From: Sweltsa coloradensis
Lineage: Eukaryota; Arthropoda; Insecta; Plecoptera; Chloroperlidae
Direction of reading: 5' to 3'
Assembly: GCA_024449915.1 (NCBI GenBank)
Contig: JAMZAV010001744.1
Span: forward strand, 62,001-126,000
Length of the DNA: 64,000 nucleotides
The notes beneath the pieces were generated by a model, which saw nothing but the letters and a program-made list of their open reading frames with translations, ran no database searches and had not been told where the DNA came from. Of the stretch, positions 12,330-23,229 are shown one piece after another. Position 1 is the first letter of the stretch; the number at the start of each line of letters is the position of its first letter. The position numbers were made by a program, and so were the translations under genes.

Positions 12330-12385
12330 CTGCTATGAATCAATAACTATGTCCTTAAAGCGGGCTTATGCTTAAAAAATCTTAT

Positions 12386-12418
<33 letters not shown>

Positions 12419-12530
12419 CATAATAATAATAATAATTAATAATAATATTGTGACGATTTTGATGCCCCGTGACCTTGGAGGATTTTGGTAACAAATTATT
12501 GGTCATTATTGACATACTCCCAATATTTTA
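11590..12530. repeat. inner inverted repeat with microsatellites in one arm
   Basis: Left-arm segments at about 11,580-11,700 (dacatactg-type phrase, aaaatcctccagggtcacgg, gggagatatttgcgatggga) recur inverted in two blocks: 12,125-12,170 and 12,455-12,520. The gap between those blocks is filled by (CAA)n at about 12,180-12,262, (AAT)n at 12,270-12,327 and another (AAT)n at 12,388-12,440. The microsatellites therefore grew or inserted within the right arm. The long Leu or Asn runs in the open frames here come from these triplets and are not genes. Confidence 0.7.
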
Positions 12531-12867
12531 ATGTGTTTTAAAAATATTATATGACGTAAGAGCCTACATATAATTTTTTTTAAACAACTATCTCAAAATG
12601 CATATTATGAATCTAATAACGCCCTTTACAATTCTAAAATAGACTTTGTCTGAAAACAAAAAAGGTATAATTCTTAAAACACTTTACAGATTGAATGTAA
12701 GACTGAACTGAAAATTTCCAGAATCCAATGCATATTAAAGGCCTAGCCTAGCCTTATTCTTCATTTGTATCTTATTTGAGTTATTTGGTCTAATAAGCAA
12801 AATAAGCAAATACCTTGGCTGTTAATCCCATTAACAAGTAGGCTATCTTAGGCATAGTACTGATAAT

Positions 12868-13076
12868 CACTTGTAGACAGTGTAAATGTATGCATGCCTT
12901 GAAAATGGCCAAGTATTTGCGTTTTAATAAAGCCAATGTGCACCGTTCCTATGCAGATTCATTGAATTACCGCGCCGCCTTGACCTCAGTCACGTGGTTT
13001 GCCGCGTTTCGATGTTGGTCCGCCTCGGATGACGTCATACTCCCTCTACCAACTATCTATGCTCTAAGGCTGTAGC
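12868..13076. repeat. right arm of the 2.6-kb inverted repeat
   Basis: Partner of 10,484-10,702. It contains a second perfect CRE palindrome (TGACGTCA, about 13,029), which the left arm does not keep. It runs directly into the tRNA-Arg-like sequence. Confidence 0.75.
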
Positions 13077-13140
13077 CGAGTGGATAGAGCGTCTGACTCC
13101 GGAAGAAGGCATTGCGGGTTCGAGTTCGGCTGTTGTCAAT
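13066..13140 (+). repeat. tRNA-Arg-like SINE head or pseudogene
   Basis: The A box (TAGCCGAGTGGATAGAGCG), a Leu/Arg-type anticodon arm (GTCTGACTCCGGAAGAAGG) and the B box (GGGTTCGAGTTC) are in order and at normal spacing. The anticodon would be CCG. The anticodon stem and acceptor stem do not close properly, so I take it as a tRNA-derived repeat. Confidence 0.5.
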
Positions 13141-13304
13141 AAAATTTATATGTCTGATAATTCTTGTCTATATTCTATGTACTCATTCCCCTTCAGATTA
13201 AATGTATAAATTGAGAAAGTGGCATCGCGTAATAAATAATTTAATTTTAAAATTTTGTCCCGTTTTATCTGTTGAGTTCTTTGAGTGTCTACTAGATGGC
13301 GCTA

Positions 13305-13590
13305 GAAGCAATGCACGGGAAACACTGGGACGAGTGCGGGACCCGTGCGGGAAAATAGCGGGTAGACTATGGGACCCGTCCGGGACCATCAAGGGTAGGT
13401 CGCGGGCATGAGCGCGCGGGAAACATTTGGGACGACTTCGGGACACACTGGGACGAGTGCGGGATGTCCCGTACGGGACCCGGTCATGGCTCATAGGACA
13501 CTTCCGTACGGGTCCCGCACTAGCGGCATTACGGGACAGACTTCGGGAAACGTGCGGGACACCGCAAAAATGTTTGCTGGGACAGTATCA
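13305..13590. repeat. GGGAC-rich degenerate minisatellite
   Basis: Irregular repeats of cgggac, gggacgagtgcggg and cgggaaac at roughly 20-25-bp spacing. Composition and wording resemble 6,790-7,345. Open frames on both strands follow from the composition. Confidence 0.6.
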
Positions 13591-13655
13591 GGGTGTGGTC
13601 CATGAACAGCCAAACTTGAACTCGAAAATATAACAGGACAACTCAACCGTTACAG

Positions 13656-14451
13656 TCGGCCCAGGCGCTTATAGGGGGGGATGCTTTTATAGTTATTTTT
13701 CATCTGTATTGGAATTTCTGATCTTTTTATTTTCGTTTTATTTATTATTTATTTTAATTTAAACTATTAATATATCGAAAATAACCATCACATTGACATG
13801 GTGTGTAGTGATAAAATGCCCGCCATCGGCTTGAAATCGAGTGTTTAAATTATTGTACTTGAAAGCTCAAAATTAAAATACCTACATTATAATAATAACA
13901 TCTAAATTAAAATATGTCTAACGTCGATTTTATGTAAGGCGTTGTTATTTTAGGAAGAAATTACATAAAACTTCCAATGGTAATCAAACCCGGGACCACT
14001 GCTGTCCGGACAGCTGCTCTAACCAACTGAGCTATGACGACGAGGGCGCTTCAACCGGGCGCAAAACGATGTTATGCTATCATATCCCTCATGGTGTGAT
14101 TGATGGTTATATTGTTTTCTACAAAAGAATAGCATGTATACAGCTAATTAAGTAATATCTATTTGTTGTTGGAGGCCCTGGGTTCAGTCAACGGTGATGG
14201 CACATCTTTAATTTCTGTTTAAAGAAGCATCATCAAATTAGTCTTAATCATTTGTAAGAAGCATGGCCATTATCTACTATAGAAACATGGCGACCTAAAT
14301 GACATCTACTACAACAAATACTCGAGGAGACGTCTACTAAAGAACATGTCTACAAAATATCTGCAAGGCGCTCTTGAAGTGCTGCTGGTGTGTGTTGTGG
14401 GACGACCTCCAGCGTCTCAAGATTGAGTGTTTAGATTATGTACCAGGTCAT
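13656..14451. repeat. left copy of a 0.8-kb direct repeat
   Basis: Nearly identical to 15,983-16,780 and in the same orientation. Both start tcggcccaggcgctta and end taccaggtcat. A minus-strand tRNA-like box (ATAGCTCAGTTGGTTAGAGC, then GGGTTTGATTACC) lies at about 13,985-14,045. The ends are not TG...CA, so these are not ordinary LTRs. A tRNA-derived repeat duplicated around 1.5 kb is the simplest reading. Confidence 0.75.
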
Positions 14452-14469
14452 AGGTCATAGGCCTACTCG

Positions 14470-14844
14470 TTAACTTTCTAGTAATTCCCATTCACTCCTT
14501 AGGGCATGCATTGCACCATGGGCAGGTTTCTTACAACAATGTAAAACATTACGTAAAAAAACATAAGAGTCAACGCGCTTGTGGACTAGGCTACCTTGTG
14601 GTTTGAACGACACTATCTCGCCGATGTCTTGAATGGCACCACGGGCGTCGAAGAGCGCCATCGTTCCCACTGGGCGGTCAGCAACGATGTGGCCGACGTT
14701 CATGCAGCTATCGTTGTTGTACTGGTTCTGTCTTGTCCCGTCCTCCAGATAATCGCTCGCCTCGTTATCGGCTTGTTTCTGGCCGTCAGCCGTCTTGTCG
14801 AACGCAACAGGACCTGGTAGGGTAATCATTTGATTGTTTGTCAC
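14470..14844 (-). CDS. unrecognised open frame, possible exon
   Basis: A 124-codon minus-strand frame in GC-richer DNA with mixed, protein-like composition. It contains LPGPVAFDKTADGQ near the start, then GHIVADRPVGTMALFDARGA and EIVSFKPQGS. I do not recognise the family. It lies between the two 0.8-kb direct repeats, so it may belong to a mobile element. It could also be an exon of the possible minus-strand gene suggested by splice-like segments at 17.1 and 18.4 kb. No promoter or start context is decisive. Confidence 0.3.
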   Translation of the reverse strand: MTNNQMITLPGPVAFDKTADGQKQADNEASDYLEDGTRQNQYNNDSCMNVGHIVADRPVGTMALFDARGAIQDIGEIVSFKPQGSLVHKRVDSYVFLRNVLHCCKKPAHGAMHALRSEWELLES

Positions 14845-15361
14845 CTTGTATATGATATTTATTTTAAATCAACATTTAAACTAATCACTATGGATGGTGG
14901 TTTTCAACACCACAAAATAGCAATACATAAATATAACCCAACACGGGTTTTGGAACTGAAGAAACAACACTGTTCCACCGTTTCCCAATCCAAGTTCTCC
15001 CCAAGGTCTACACTTGGGCGAGCATTGTCGGACACTCATTCAATAACTATTTATCAGCTCTCACCTTGTGAGGAGCCAAAATCTCCAAAGTTTCTACCGT
15101 GATAGATTAATCCCGTACAGCGGTGCAGCAGGATGATGATCACCACAAGAAACGTGCAATGTACGGAATATGCAATTTGTGTGTGAAATATTTACCGAGC
15201 ACGTTTGCAAATGCCACCTACGCTACCGACAGTTGTAGCTCAAGCTTACAGCGCGATACTCTGATCAGGGCGGTGCCACGTGCGACGTCACCGTCGGTAG
15301 CTCCTGTGTTGGAAGTGTACGCGTTTCTATATTGTCCTACCGAAGACTTACACACTTAATT

Positions 15362-15830
15362 GTCAATATAGTTTATTTGAACATACTGCATTCAATATTT
15401 TATTAGATTACTAATAGAAATTGTGAAATATTGTGTAGCAACTGCAACAATAACTAAACACTTGGAGGATTTATTGATGGTTAGGTTTTGTTTAAAAGTT
15501 GGCCTTTACGTAATAAATGAGAGCATTATCAAGGAAAAATTCGACAATACAATTGTTGGGGTAACAAATTGTACCAGTTTGAGGGTTAAAGGGAGGAATT
15601 TTTTATAATAACTTTGCCATGAAAACAGTAGATGAATTCAGTTTCACTTTAGTTCTTGGATTCAAACTAGTTTTAACAATCAAGAGGACTTAGGTACCTA
15701 AAAACAGTTTCCAATGTGGGCTGGGGTCAGTGGCTACGCCACAGGGGTGGATGGTGGTGGTGGGGGGGGGGGGGCTTTGCTAGACTCTCCTGGGGCTGGG
15801 TCTGGGGCAGCCAATGATATTTAACATCAA
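15362..15830. repeat. long copy of a dispersed repeat ending in gag remnant
   Basis: The left part matches 1,805-1,942 and the middle part matches 6,225-6,437. The right part (15,720-15,830) repeats the proline-run end of the minus-strand gag fragment at 6,438, with a shorter G-run. It joins three separate fragments in the window into one element. Confidence 0.7.
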
Positions 15831-15982
15831 TAGTTGGCTAGATCCCCAGTCATTGGTCCTCTGACGTGTCAATTAGAAGTTATTTTGAATAGGTCAGTTT
15901 GTATTGAAAAACAGGTTGTAGGGATTTGTAGGATAAATATTTTTCAAGCATGCTGTCAGGTTGACAGGCTAGCAAAATAATT

Positions 15983-16780
15983 TCGGCCCAGGCGCTTATA
16001 GGGGGGGATGCTTTTATTGTTATCTTTCATCCGTATTGGAATTTCTGATCTTTTTATTTTCGTTTTATTTATAATTCATTTTAATTTAAACTATTAAAAT
16101 ATCGAAAATAACCATCAAATTGATAAGGTGTGTAGTGATAAAATGCCCGCCATCGGCTTGAAATCGAGTGTTTAAATTATTGTACTTGAAAGCTCAAAAT
16201 TAAAATACCTACATTATAATAATAACATCTAAATTAAAATATGTCTAACGTCGATTTGATGTAAGGCGTTGTTATTTTAGGAAGAAATTACATAAAAATT
16301 CCAACAGTAACTAAACCCGGGACCACTGCTGTCCGGACAGCTGCTCAAACCAACTGAGCTATGACGACGAGGGCGCTTCAACCGGGCGCAATACGATGTT
16401 ATGCTATCTTATCCCATATTGTGTGATTGATGGTTATATTGTTTTCTACAAAAGAATAGAATGTAGACAGCTGATTAAGTTATATCTGTTTGTTGTTGGA
16501 GGCCCTGGGTTCAGTCAGCGGTGATGGCACGTATCTTTAATTTCTGTTTAAAGAAACATCATTACATAAGTCTTAATCATTTGGAAGAAGCATGGCCATT
16601 ATCTACTCTAGAAACATGGCGACCTAAATGACATCTACTACAACAAATACTCGAGGAGACGTCTACTAAAGAACATGTCTACAAAATATCTGCAAGGCGC
16701 TCTTGAAGTGCCGCTGGTGTGTGTTGTGGGACGACCTCCTGCGTCTCAAGATTGAGTGTTTAGATTATGTACCAGGTCAT
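15983..16780. repeat. right copy of the 0.8-kb direct repeat
   Basis: Partner of 13,656-14,451. The tRNA-like box recurs at about 16,312-16,372 on the minus strand. Confidence 0.75.
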
Positions 16781-17084
16781 GATATATTACCTTCATCTCT
16801 AACATTTGTAGCTTGAACTTAGATCCTGTCCCAAAATTATAAAATATTTTAATTGCTATATTATATTAGGCTACATCATTGCTAGAGGTGATCTAAGGAG
16901 CATTTTCGAACTAACTTTTTGTCAATCTGGTTCTCAAATTTGTCATTATAGACTGTTTCGAAATCACAAAATTTCGTCCGTTTCAAATCTTGCCGATGTC
17001 GACCTATACACTTAATGCACCTCTAAAGAACAGCCAAATATAAGGGGCCTACCTATATTTAATTCAATATAACGAGAAACTTAC

Positions 17085-17148
17085 CAAGCGAAGCACAACT
17101 GACCCCTCGCCCTTTGCTGAACGCGCCACCTTGACGTGGGTCAGGTCT
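17085..17148 (-). CDS. possible internal coding exon, gene unknown
   Basis: On the minus strand a pyrimidine-containing acceptor (cacttcacttgcag) and a consensus donor (gtaagt) enclose 64 bp. One frame reads DLTHVKVARSAKGEGSVV and stays open. The product is not recognised. It may join the candidate exon at 18,369-18,414. Confidence is low because a 64-bp segment with good splice sites can occur by chance. Confidence 0.3.
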
Positions 17149-17529
17149 CTGCAAGTGAAGTGCAACCAAACACACGGATTAGTTACAACTAGTAGGGCTA
17201 ACACAGAACAAGGGTTCGCCGGCAATTACCGTGCAGGCTACAACTGATAGTAGCAGTAAGGCACATTTAGGGTCTGCTGACTTGAGGCTAGTTGTGCAAA
17301 TGTATGCAGAAGCAAATATAACACTCACAACCTCACTAGATTATCTCGTCTCCCCCACCTCCCACCCCTTTCAAATTTAAGTTCTTACACCTGTCTAGGT
17401 ACTGCTTGTTTAATCTGAGGTCTTACAATTACTACAACCGTCAGTAGTTATTACTTTTGGGAGTACAAAAAGTTGAAAGTTATTTTATTGTAAAATGATT
17501 TTTTCAATAGGCTACATTTTTTTATAACC

Positions 17530-17725
17530 CGCAGTGTTGGCTCGGGGGTCCCGGGACTGAAGGTTTTTCCTAGGGTTTCCTAAGTGGTTTATGCGAATGC
17601 AAGGGAACGAGTCCTCTTAATAACCCTCTAGTCTAGGACATGCCTATACAATGGTCCTATCCACAACATACCTAGTTAGTTAGACACATGAAAAGGGGCA
17701 TGAATTGCACCCTGTTGGCAGGCTA
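17530..17725 (+). repeat. SINE family S1 copy (body)
   Basis: Starts 'cagtgttggctcg', then 'actgaaggtttttcc', 'gcgaatgcaagg', 'gagtcctcttaa' and 'catgaattgcaccctg'. This is the plus-strand version of the copy at 36,631-36,896. The tRNA-like head is reduced. Confidence 0.75.
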
Positions 17726-18368
17726 CCAACAAAATATATTATTACATTTTTTAGATTATAATAATATGTTTTGTTTTAGTAGTGCGTGCATCATGCACGT
17801 ATATGTTATATTTTGGATCCGGCAGGTGTGTCGGATTTTGTGATATTTGTACACTAAGGTTAACATATGGATGTATGGTTATTACAGTAATAAGTAAAGT
17901 GAATGATTTGGAACAATAAAATTATGATGAAACATACAAAAAAACACTAGAAAGAATATAAAATGAATAATAGGCATACCTACTAGAGAATTAACGAAGT
18001 AACGTTTTATAAGCTCCACAAATTGATATAGGCATAAGGATCTCATGATGGTATTTTGACGAACGCATTAGTTTGGGGGCGCTGAATAGCGCCGAATGGA
18101 ATAATGTCGAATCAATCGTGTGTAGTGTACGAACCACAATACGTATGGGTACGGAGCTTCAAAGGTTAAGAGCAACTTCCTAAGTAAAGTAAACTAAACA
18201 CACAATCGATGCCGCGTTATAGGTAGCCGAATCTCCTGATGGCTCCAGCGACATTGCTACGTCATCTAAGCTGAGCAATGTATCTAAAGTCTACTAGGTG
18301 AGTTGCACAGGCCTTGCCTAAGGCAAGCTAGTCGTGCTGTGTAAGAGACCGACTTTCAATATTCTTAC

Positions 18369-18414
18369 CTGCGATGGTTTCTGTGTCCTCCTCCAGACAC
18401 ATTGCCTGCTCGGT
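18369..18414 (-). CDS. possible small exon next to the 45-bp repeat
   Basis: On the minus strand an acceptor-like 'ctatctag' and a donor 'gtaagaat' enclose 46 bp. Two frames are open. In the frame that carries on from the 15-residue repeat upstream it reads PSRQCVWRRTQKPSQ. It could equally be intron sequence. Confidence 0.22.
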
Positions 18415-18434
18415 CTAGATAGGGTCGAACTCTC

Positions 18435-18960
18435 CACTCTTGAAGCGTCCTGCCAGTCAGTTACCTTTTCATCTTTTTTCCACTCTTGAGGCGTCCTGCC
18501 AGTCAGTTACCTTTTCATATTTTTCCACTCTTGAGGCGTCCTGCCAGTCAGTTACTTTTTCATCTTTTTCCACTCTTGAGGCGTCCTGCCAGTCAGTTAC
18601 CTTTTCATCTTTTTCCACTCTTGAGGCGTCGGGCCTGTCAGTTAATTTTTCATCTTTTTCCACTCTTGAGGCGTCCTGCCAGTCAGTTACTTTTTCATCT
18701 TTTTCCACTCTTGATGCGTCCTGCCAGTCAGTTACCTTTTCATCTTTTTCCACTCTTGAGGCGTCCTGCCAGTCAGTTACCTTTTCATCTTTTTCCACTC
18801 TTGAGGCGTCCTGCCAGTCAGTTACCTTTTCATCTTTTTCCACTCTTGAGGCGTCCTGCCAGTCAGTTACTTTTTCATCTTTTTCCACTCTTGAGGCGTC
18901 GGGCCTTTCAGTTACTTTTTCATCTTTTTCCACTCTTGAGGCGTCCTGCCAGTCAGTTAC
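18435..18960. repeat. 45-bp minisatellite, about 11.7 units
   Basis: Eleven to twelve nearly identical 45-bp units (cactcttgaggcgtcctgcc, agtcagttaccttttcatc, ttttt). Two units carry the variant 'gggcctgtcagtt' or 'gggcctttcagtt'. Because 45 is divisible by three and the unit has no stop, frames stay open on both strands. The minus strand gives an acidic/basic repeat (DASRVEKDEKVTDWQ) for about 176 codons. The last unit has one extra T that breaks this frame. It is either a non-coding minisatellite or a repeat-coding exon. Confidence 0.9.
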
Positions 18961-19109
18961 AACTTCTTTTTCCCTACACCTCGTGAAACACGTTCCCATG
19001 TCGATTTGGTTAGGGTGCTGGTTGCTAAAACAACAAAATGAACCTTGTGAATATACTAGCCCTAAGTGATATACATGCGATCAAGGTGCATTGACATAGT
19101 TGGATTATA

Positions 19110-20831
19110 CTTATTTTATTGAATTTTATCTGTCCGTAGGGCAGGAAGGCTAATGCAGGGCAAGTGTGGCCCTCTCTAGCCTGACAGTGATTACAGATTT
19201 ACAAATTAAACATTACATACATAAAAAACAACAAGAGAACATGACATTTATAAAGTTAGACAAATTGAAAGGCAAAAGGCGGATAAGGGTACTTGAAGCG
19301 GGGTAGAGGTCTGAAGGCTCGAGGACGCGAAACGAGGTCGTGAAGCTCATTCCTACCGCCTGCGTGAAGACGTTGCACGTAAGCCCCTGCAAGGGTGTCG
19401 AGTCGAGAGCTGATACCACCGACGCCGGTTTGGGTATACACGTCTTCATTCCACGTCATCGGAGGAAGCCGCGCGATGCGGCGAGGGATCCTTCGCTCCA
19501 GCGAGAAGTATTGCTGGAGACATCCTCCAAAGACTGGTGTCAGCGCCGGAGCCGCGTATTCAAAGAGGGGACGGATGAAAGTTTTATAAGTGTGCCGTAG
19601 AGGACGGAAGCTGCATCCAGAAAGTAACCCACGAAGCATCACGAGTAAATTTAGTCTTGACCGCGCACGGTTGATGACGTCACGGCAATGAGCACCCCAG
19701 TTCAGAATGTCTGTAAAGGTTACTCCAAGGTACTTGGCAGACTGACTAGGGTACACCGTAGCGCCCCAAAGTGAGCTTGACTGACGGAGTGGTCGTTGAG
19801 ACATTTTCTGAGTTTTGTGCCGGTGGTGAAAAGGGATAAGCTGTGTCTTTAAGGCTTTCGGCAATACACGCCAACGACGCATCCAAGCTTCCAGAGCTTT
19901 AATTTAGCGCTGTAGACGGCTGAAGACTTCTCTCGCTGTGCGCCCTTTGCACCAGTAGGCCGTGTCGTCTGCATAGAGTGCTAATCAAGGTATCGGGACA
20001 AGGAAGGAGGAATATCGTGGCAGTAGATCAGGTAGAGAAGAGGAGAGAGGCAGGAACCTTGAGGCACGCCAGCAAGAGGGGTAAACGAGCGGGATACTTG
20101 ATCTTGAACACGCACACAAGCGAGACGTCCTGTGAGAAAAGCTCGGATGAAGCGCACCATTACAAAAGGGACCCTCAGTTGCAGCAGCTTGTAACAGAGC
20201 CCGTCATGCCAAACCTTGTCAAAGACGCGTGATATGTCCAGAAAAATAGCTAGCACACACTGGCCATCGTTTAACGCCCCTGAAACCTCCGTCACCAGCT
20301 TGATGAGGAGGTCTGTCGGGCAGTGACCTGTCCGGAAGCCGGACTGTGACTCGGGGATGATGTGAAGGCGGTCAGCAAAAGCAACCAGCCTGGAGTGAAT
20401 CACTTTCTCAAGAACCTTTGCCACAACGTTCAAGAGACTATTAGGCCGGTGACTAGCGAGATTCGTTGGTGGCTGTCCTTTCTTTGGAATCATGACGATG
20501 ACAGCAGATTTTAAACTGGGAGGGAAGTAGCCCAAACGGAGGCACCCAGAGAAGAGAGTAGCGAGGTGAGAGACGAACTTGGCTGGGACCTGGCAAAGCA
20601 TCAGTCTGGTGATACCATCAGCACCTGGCGATGCGCTCCGTCCGTATTGTATAGCAGACAGAACTTCCTCCGCGCTGATATCCCGGACGAGGTCGGGGTG
20701 GAGAACTTCTTCATCTGGGATGATGTCATGAGAAGCGAAGGACGGTTCGTATAGTTTGATGGGTTACATGGGCCAAACTGGTCATAATCCGCCAATCTAC
20801 CCTTAAGTCGACCCAAGTAACACTCTGTCAC
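19110..20831 (-). mobile_element. Jockey-type LINE, 5'-truncated, frameshifted
   Basis: The 3' half of a non-LTR retrotransposon reverse transcriptase, read on the minus strand. In order: an ISAEEV/ADGI-type segment (about 20,700-20,620, out of frame with what follows); 20,601-19,981 with fingers and palm (VIVMIPKKG, then FLDISRVFDKVWHDG, then AGVPQGSCLSPLLY); a YADD catalytic box after a stop at about 19,960; then 19,882-19,256 with the thumb and C-terminal region (KYLGVTF, TYKTFIRPLFEYAAP). The best match is to Jockey-clade elements common in arthropods. The endonuclease is missing. Stops and shifts make it inactive. The 3' untranslated part runs to about 19,110. Confidence 0.85.
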
Positions 20832-21540
20832 TTATCCGAGTGAAAGGATTCTGATGGTTTTGTGCACAATACAAATGAAAATAATCTCCATTACCTGTGG
20901 GCTCTCCATCTCGGCCGGTATTGACACTTTGAAACTACATGGACCTTCATTGGAACCAAAATGTCAACAACAGTCGATCCACAAACCCCGATAATTATTA
21001 TTCAGGATATTTATTATTGTAATACTTAAATGTTTGTAGCACGTCGTGACACAACACTCTCGTTGCACTAACTGTCAATGGTTTATTGAGTCGAGAACAT
21101 TTTCGTATAACACAATGGTTTTGCTTGCAAATGTATTATGTAATAGTTATCAGCAACACGCTATACCCCACAAGTGCAATACACAATAAATAAAATTTTA
21201 CATTTACATAATCATTCAATGAAATATATATTGCAAGCGTATGCCAAATAACAGCAGGTGTCATTTAAAATAAAACAGTATACAAGCACAGTCGCCCCCC
21301 CCCCCCCCCGGCACACACTCATAAGAACCTTAATTAAAATTCAAATTTAGGCCTAGGTCATTAATATAATTGTGAGAGAACGGCTGTATTTGTTGAAAGT
21401 TGCCTGTAGGACAGTATTATATAAACTAATCAATTATTCATACGTAGTTCGCCCTAGTACGATTGATACGATTACTATATGCATAAAGTGGCAACATATT
21501 CTGTGTCTTTATTAACTTTTGTCAGTTGATGTAAAAAAAA
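20832..21540. other. unassigned AT-rich DNA
   Basis: Nothing recognisable except a short C-run near 21,297. Confidence 0.35.
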
Positions 21541-21900
21541 CGTCATCACTATGCTCTTATACTTGTGGGTGAATACGTCCACTATCTCGCTCGCGATTCT
21601 AAAGCACATTCTCGGTAACTTGACAAATTCTCGTTAACAAAAAATAACTACAATTTGCCTACAAACAACGAATTCTCGGAAGGCATACTGTCATTAATGT
21701 GACATTTGTCTTGTTAGACGAGGATGGTCACTCTTGAGGCTACAATAGAAGTAGAAAGTTGGTAGTTTTAAGTGCTGCTAATGATGCATAACGTGTGCCG
21801 CCGTGTGAACTGCCGTGTGAACTGCTTACTTTTCTAATAAGAAGACTCTATGATAATAATACTATCTTTGTAAAATGGCAGATGTGATACGCCATCACCT

Positions 21901-22906
21901 TTGAAATATTTAAAAAATCATCCGAAATGTCGTATTATAACAAGCGGGCAGAAACAGTGCGTCTTAAATGTTTATTCACGGTTGAGGGTACGACACCCAG
22001 GCAGGCTCGTAAGTGACATTATTGTTGAGACTGCTTCAATGTGTGGCATTGGTGAACAGTCGGTGAGGAAAATCAAATCTGAGATGAGAACAACAAAGAA
22101 AGTCAAGACACCAAATAGATCACGACCTCAAGCAAACAACAACAAGAATCGGACACCTATTCGTGACGGTTTTTCCAGCAATCAGAAGAAAAGTCCAAAA
22201 AAATTTCAAAACAAATGAAATTCCTACTCTTACCAAAGTTCTCGACGCAGTCAATGAGGATGAAACGTTACCTAATACGTCTCGCTCAACATTGTATAGA
22301 ATAATGAAAAAACTTGGCTTCTCTCACTTGAAAAGGAACAGAGACTCTGCCCTAATGCCCTAATAGAACGGGAGGACATTGCTGTATGGAGGCGTCTGTA
22401 TCTCCGCCTAATTAAGCAACACCGAAATGAAGGGCGCACAATTTATTTCACAGACGAAACGTGGTGTAACGCGGGCCACACCCGATCCAACGTGTGGCAA
22501 GATACAACAATCACTTCGGTTAGACATGCACTTCTGACGGGACTTACGACAGGACTGAAAAGAACTGGTATTCGTCTGCCACCCTATCACTGCGAGCTTA
22601 ACCCGATAGAATTGATATGGAGTCAGGTGAAGGGTTTATGTCGCAGCAAATAATAAGTCTCTTACGATGGCAGAAGTTAAACGTCGTGTGAATGATGGGG
22701 TTGATCAAGTAACCGCTGATGATTGGAAAAGGTGCGTCACACACATCGTCGAGATCATAGAAAACAAATTCTGGGATCTTGATTCCATGATAGATGCGAC
22801 AGTGGATAGAATGGTGATCAACATCGGTTATGATTCTTTAGATAACAGTGATGAAGATGATGAAGAAGCTGAAGAGAACGCACTGGCGCTTGCCATTGAC
22901 GTTTAA
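21901..22906 (+). pseudogene. mariner/Tc1-like DDE transposase, internally deleted
   Basis: Resembles the long Tc1/mariner-related transposases common in arthropods and cnidarians. The N-terminal helix-turn-helix part is at 21,901-22,215. A frameshift follows, then 22,163-22,363 (STLYRIMKKLGFSH), then another shift into IYFTDETWCNAGHTRSNVW with the first catalytic Asp (about 22,445). The sequence then jumps from LLTGLTTGLK straight to RLPPYHCELNPIELIWSQVKG (about 22,570-22,630), which carries the last catalytic Glu. The stretch that should hold the second Asp is deleted. After stops at about 22,650 the C-terminal part continues at 22,667-22,906 and ends in an acidic tail. It is a dead copy. 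I could not define terminal repeats. Confidence 0.85.
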
Positions 22907-22914
22907 ACACAGTA

Positions 22915-22990
22915 AACAGTCTTAGGCGTAAGACATCCCTTCACAATTGTCCTAACTCAATAGCCCCGTAACTACGACCTTGGATGTTTT
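22915..22990 (+). repeat. SINE family S1 fragment
   Basis: The phrase 'gacatcccttcacaattgtc' and 'taactcaatag' match the body of S1 copies such as 29,460-29,490. Confidence 0.5.
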
Positions 22991-23229
22991 TGTCAAGATG
23001 ACTGTTATGAAATGCTAGAACCTCAAAGCTTTCAGCAAGGCAATTTTTCTGTAGAATGTATCTTTTAAAAATACCAAAAGCGTGTTTTGCATCCAAGATC
23101 CATAGGCTTAATCTGTCGGAAGAATGTACAGTATGCCTATATTTTTCAGATGACCAATATCAGTTCTATATTGCGACTGAACTGGTAAAAGAAGAGAAAC
23201 GTATTTTTAGCGTTATAATGAATAAAATA

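Noticed and set aside
12132..12375. Long poly-Leu / poly-Asn open frames
   Set aside because: They are translations of CAA and AAT microsatellites.
13066..13140. Functional tRNA-Arg gene
   Set aside because: The boxes are good, but the acceptor and anticodon stems do not close; it is tied to a repeat.
13656..16780. LTR retrotransposon with 0.8-kb LTRs
   Set aside because: No TG...CA ends, no primer-binding site or pol domains between, and tRNA-like boxes lie inside the repeats.
18435..18960. CRISPR-like array
   Set aside because: Units are contiguous 45-bp repeats with no unique spacers, in animal DNA.
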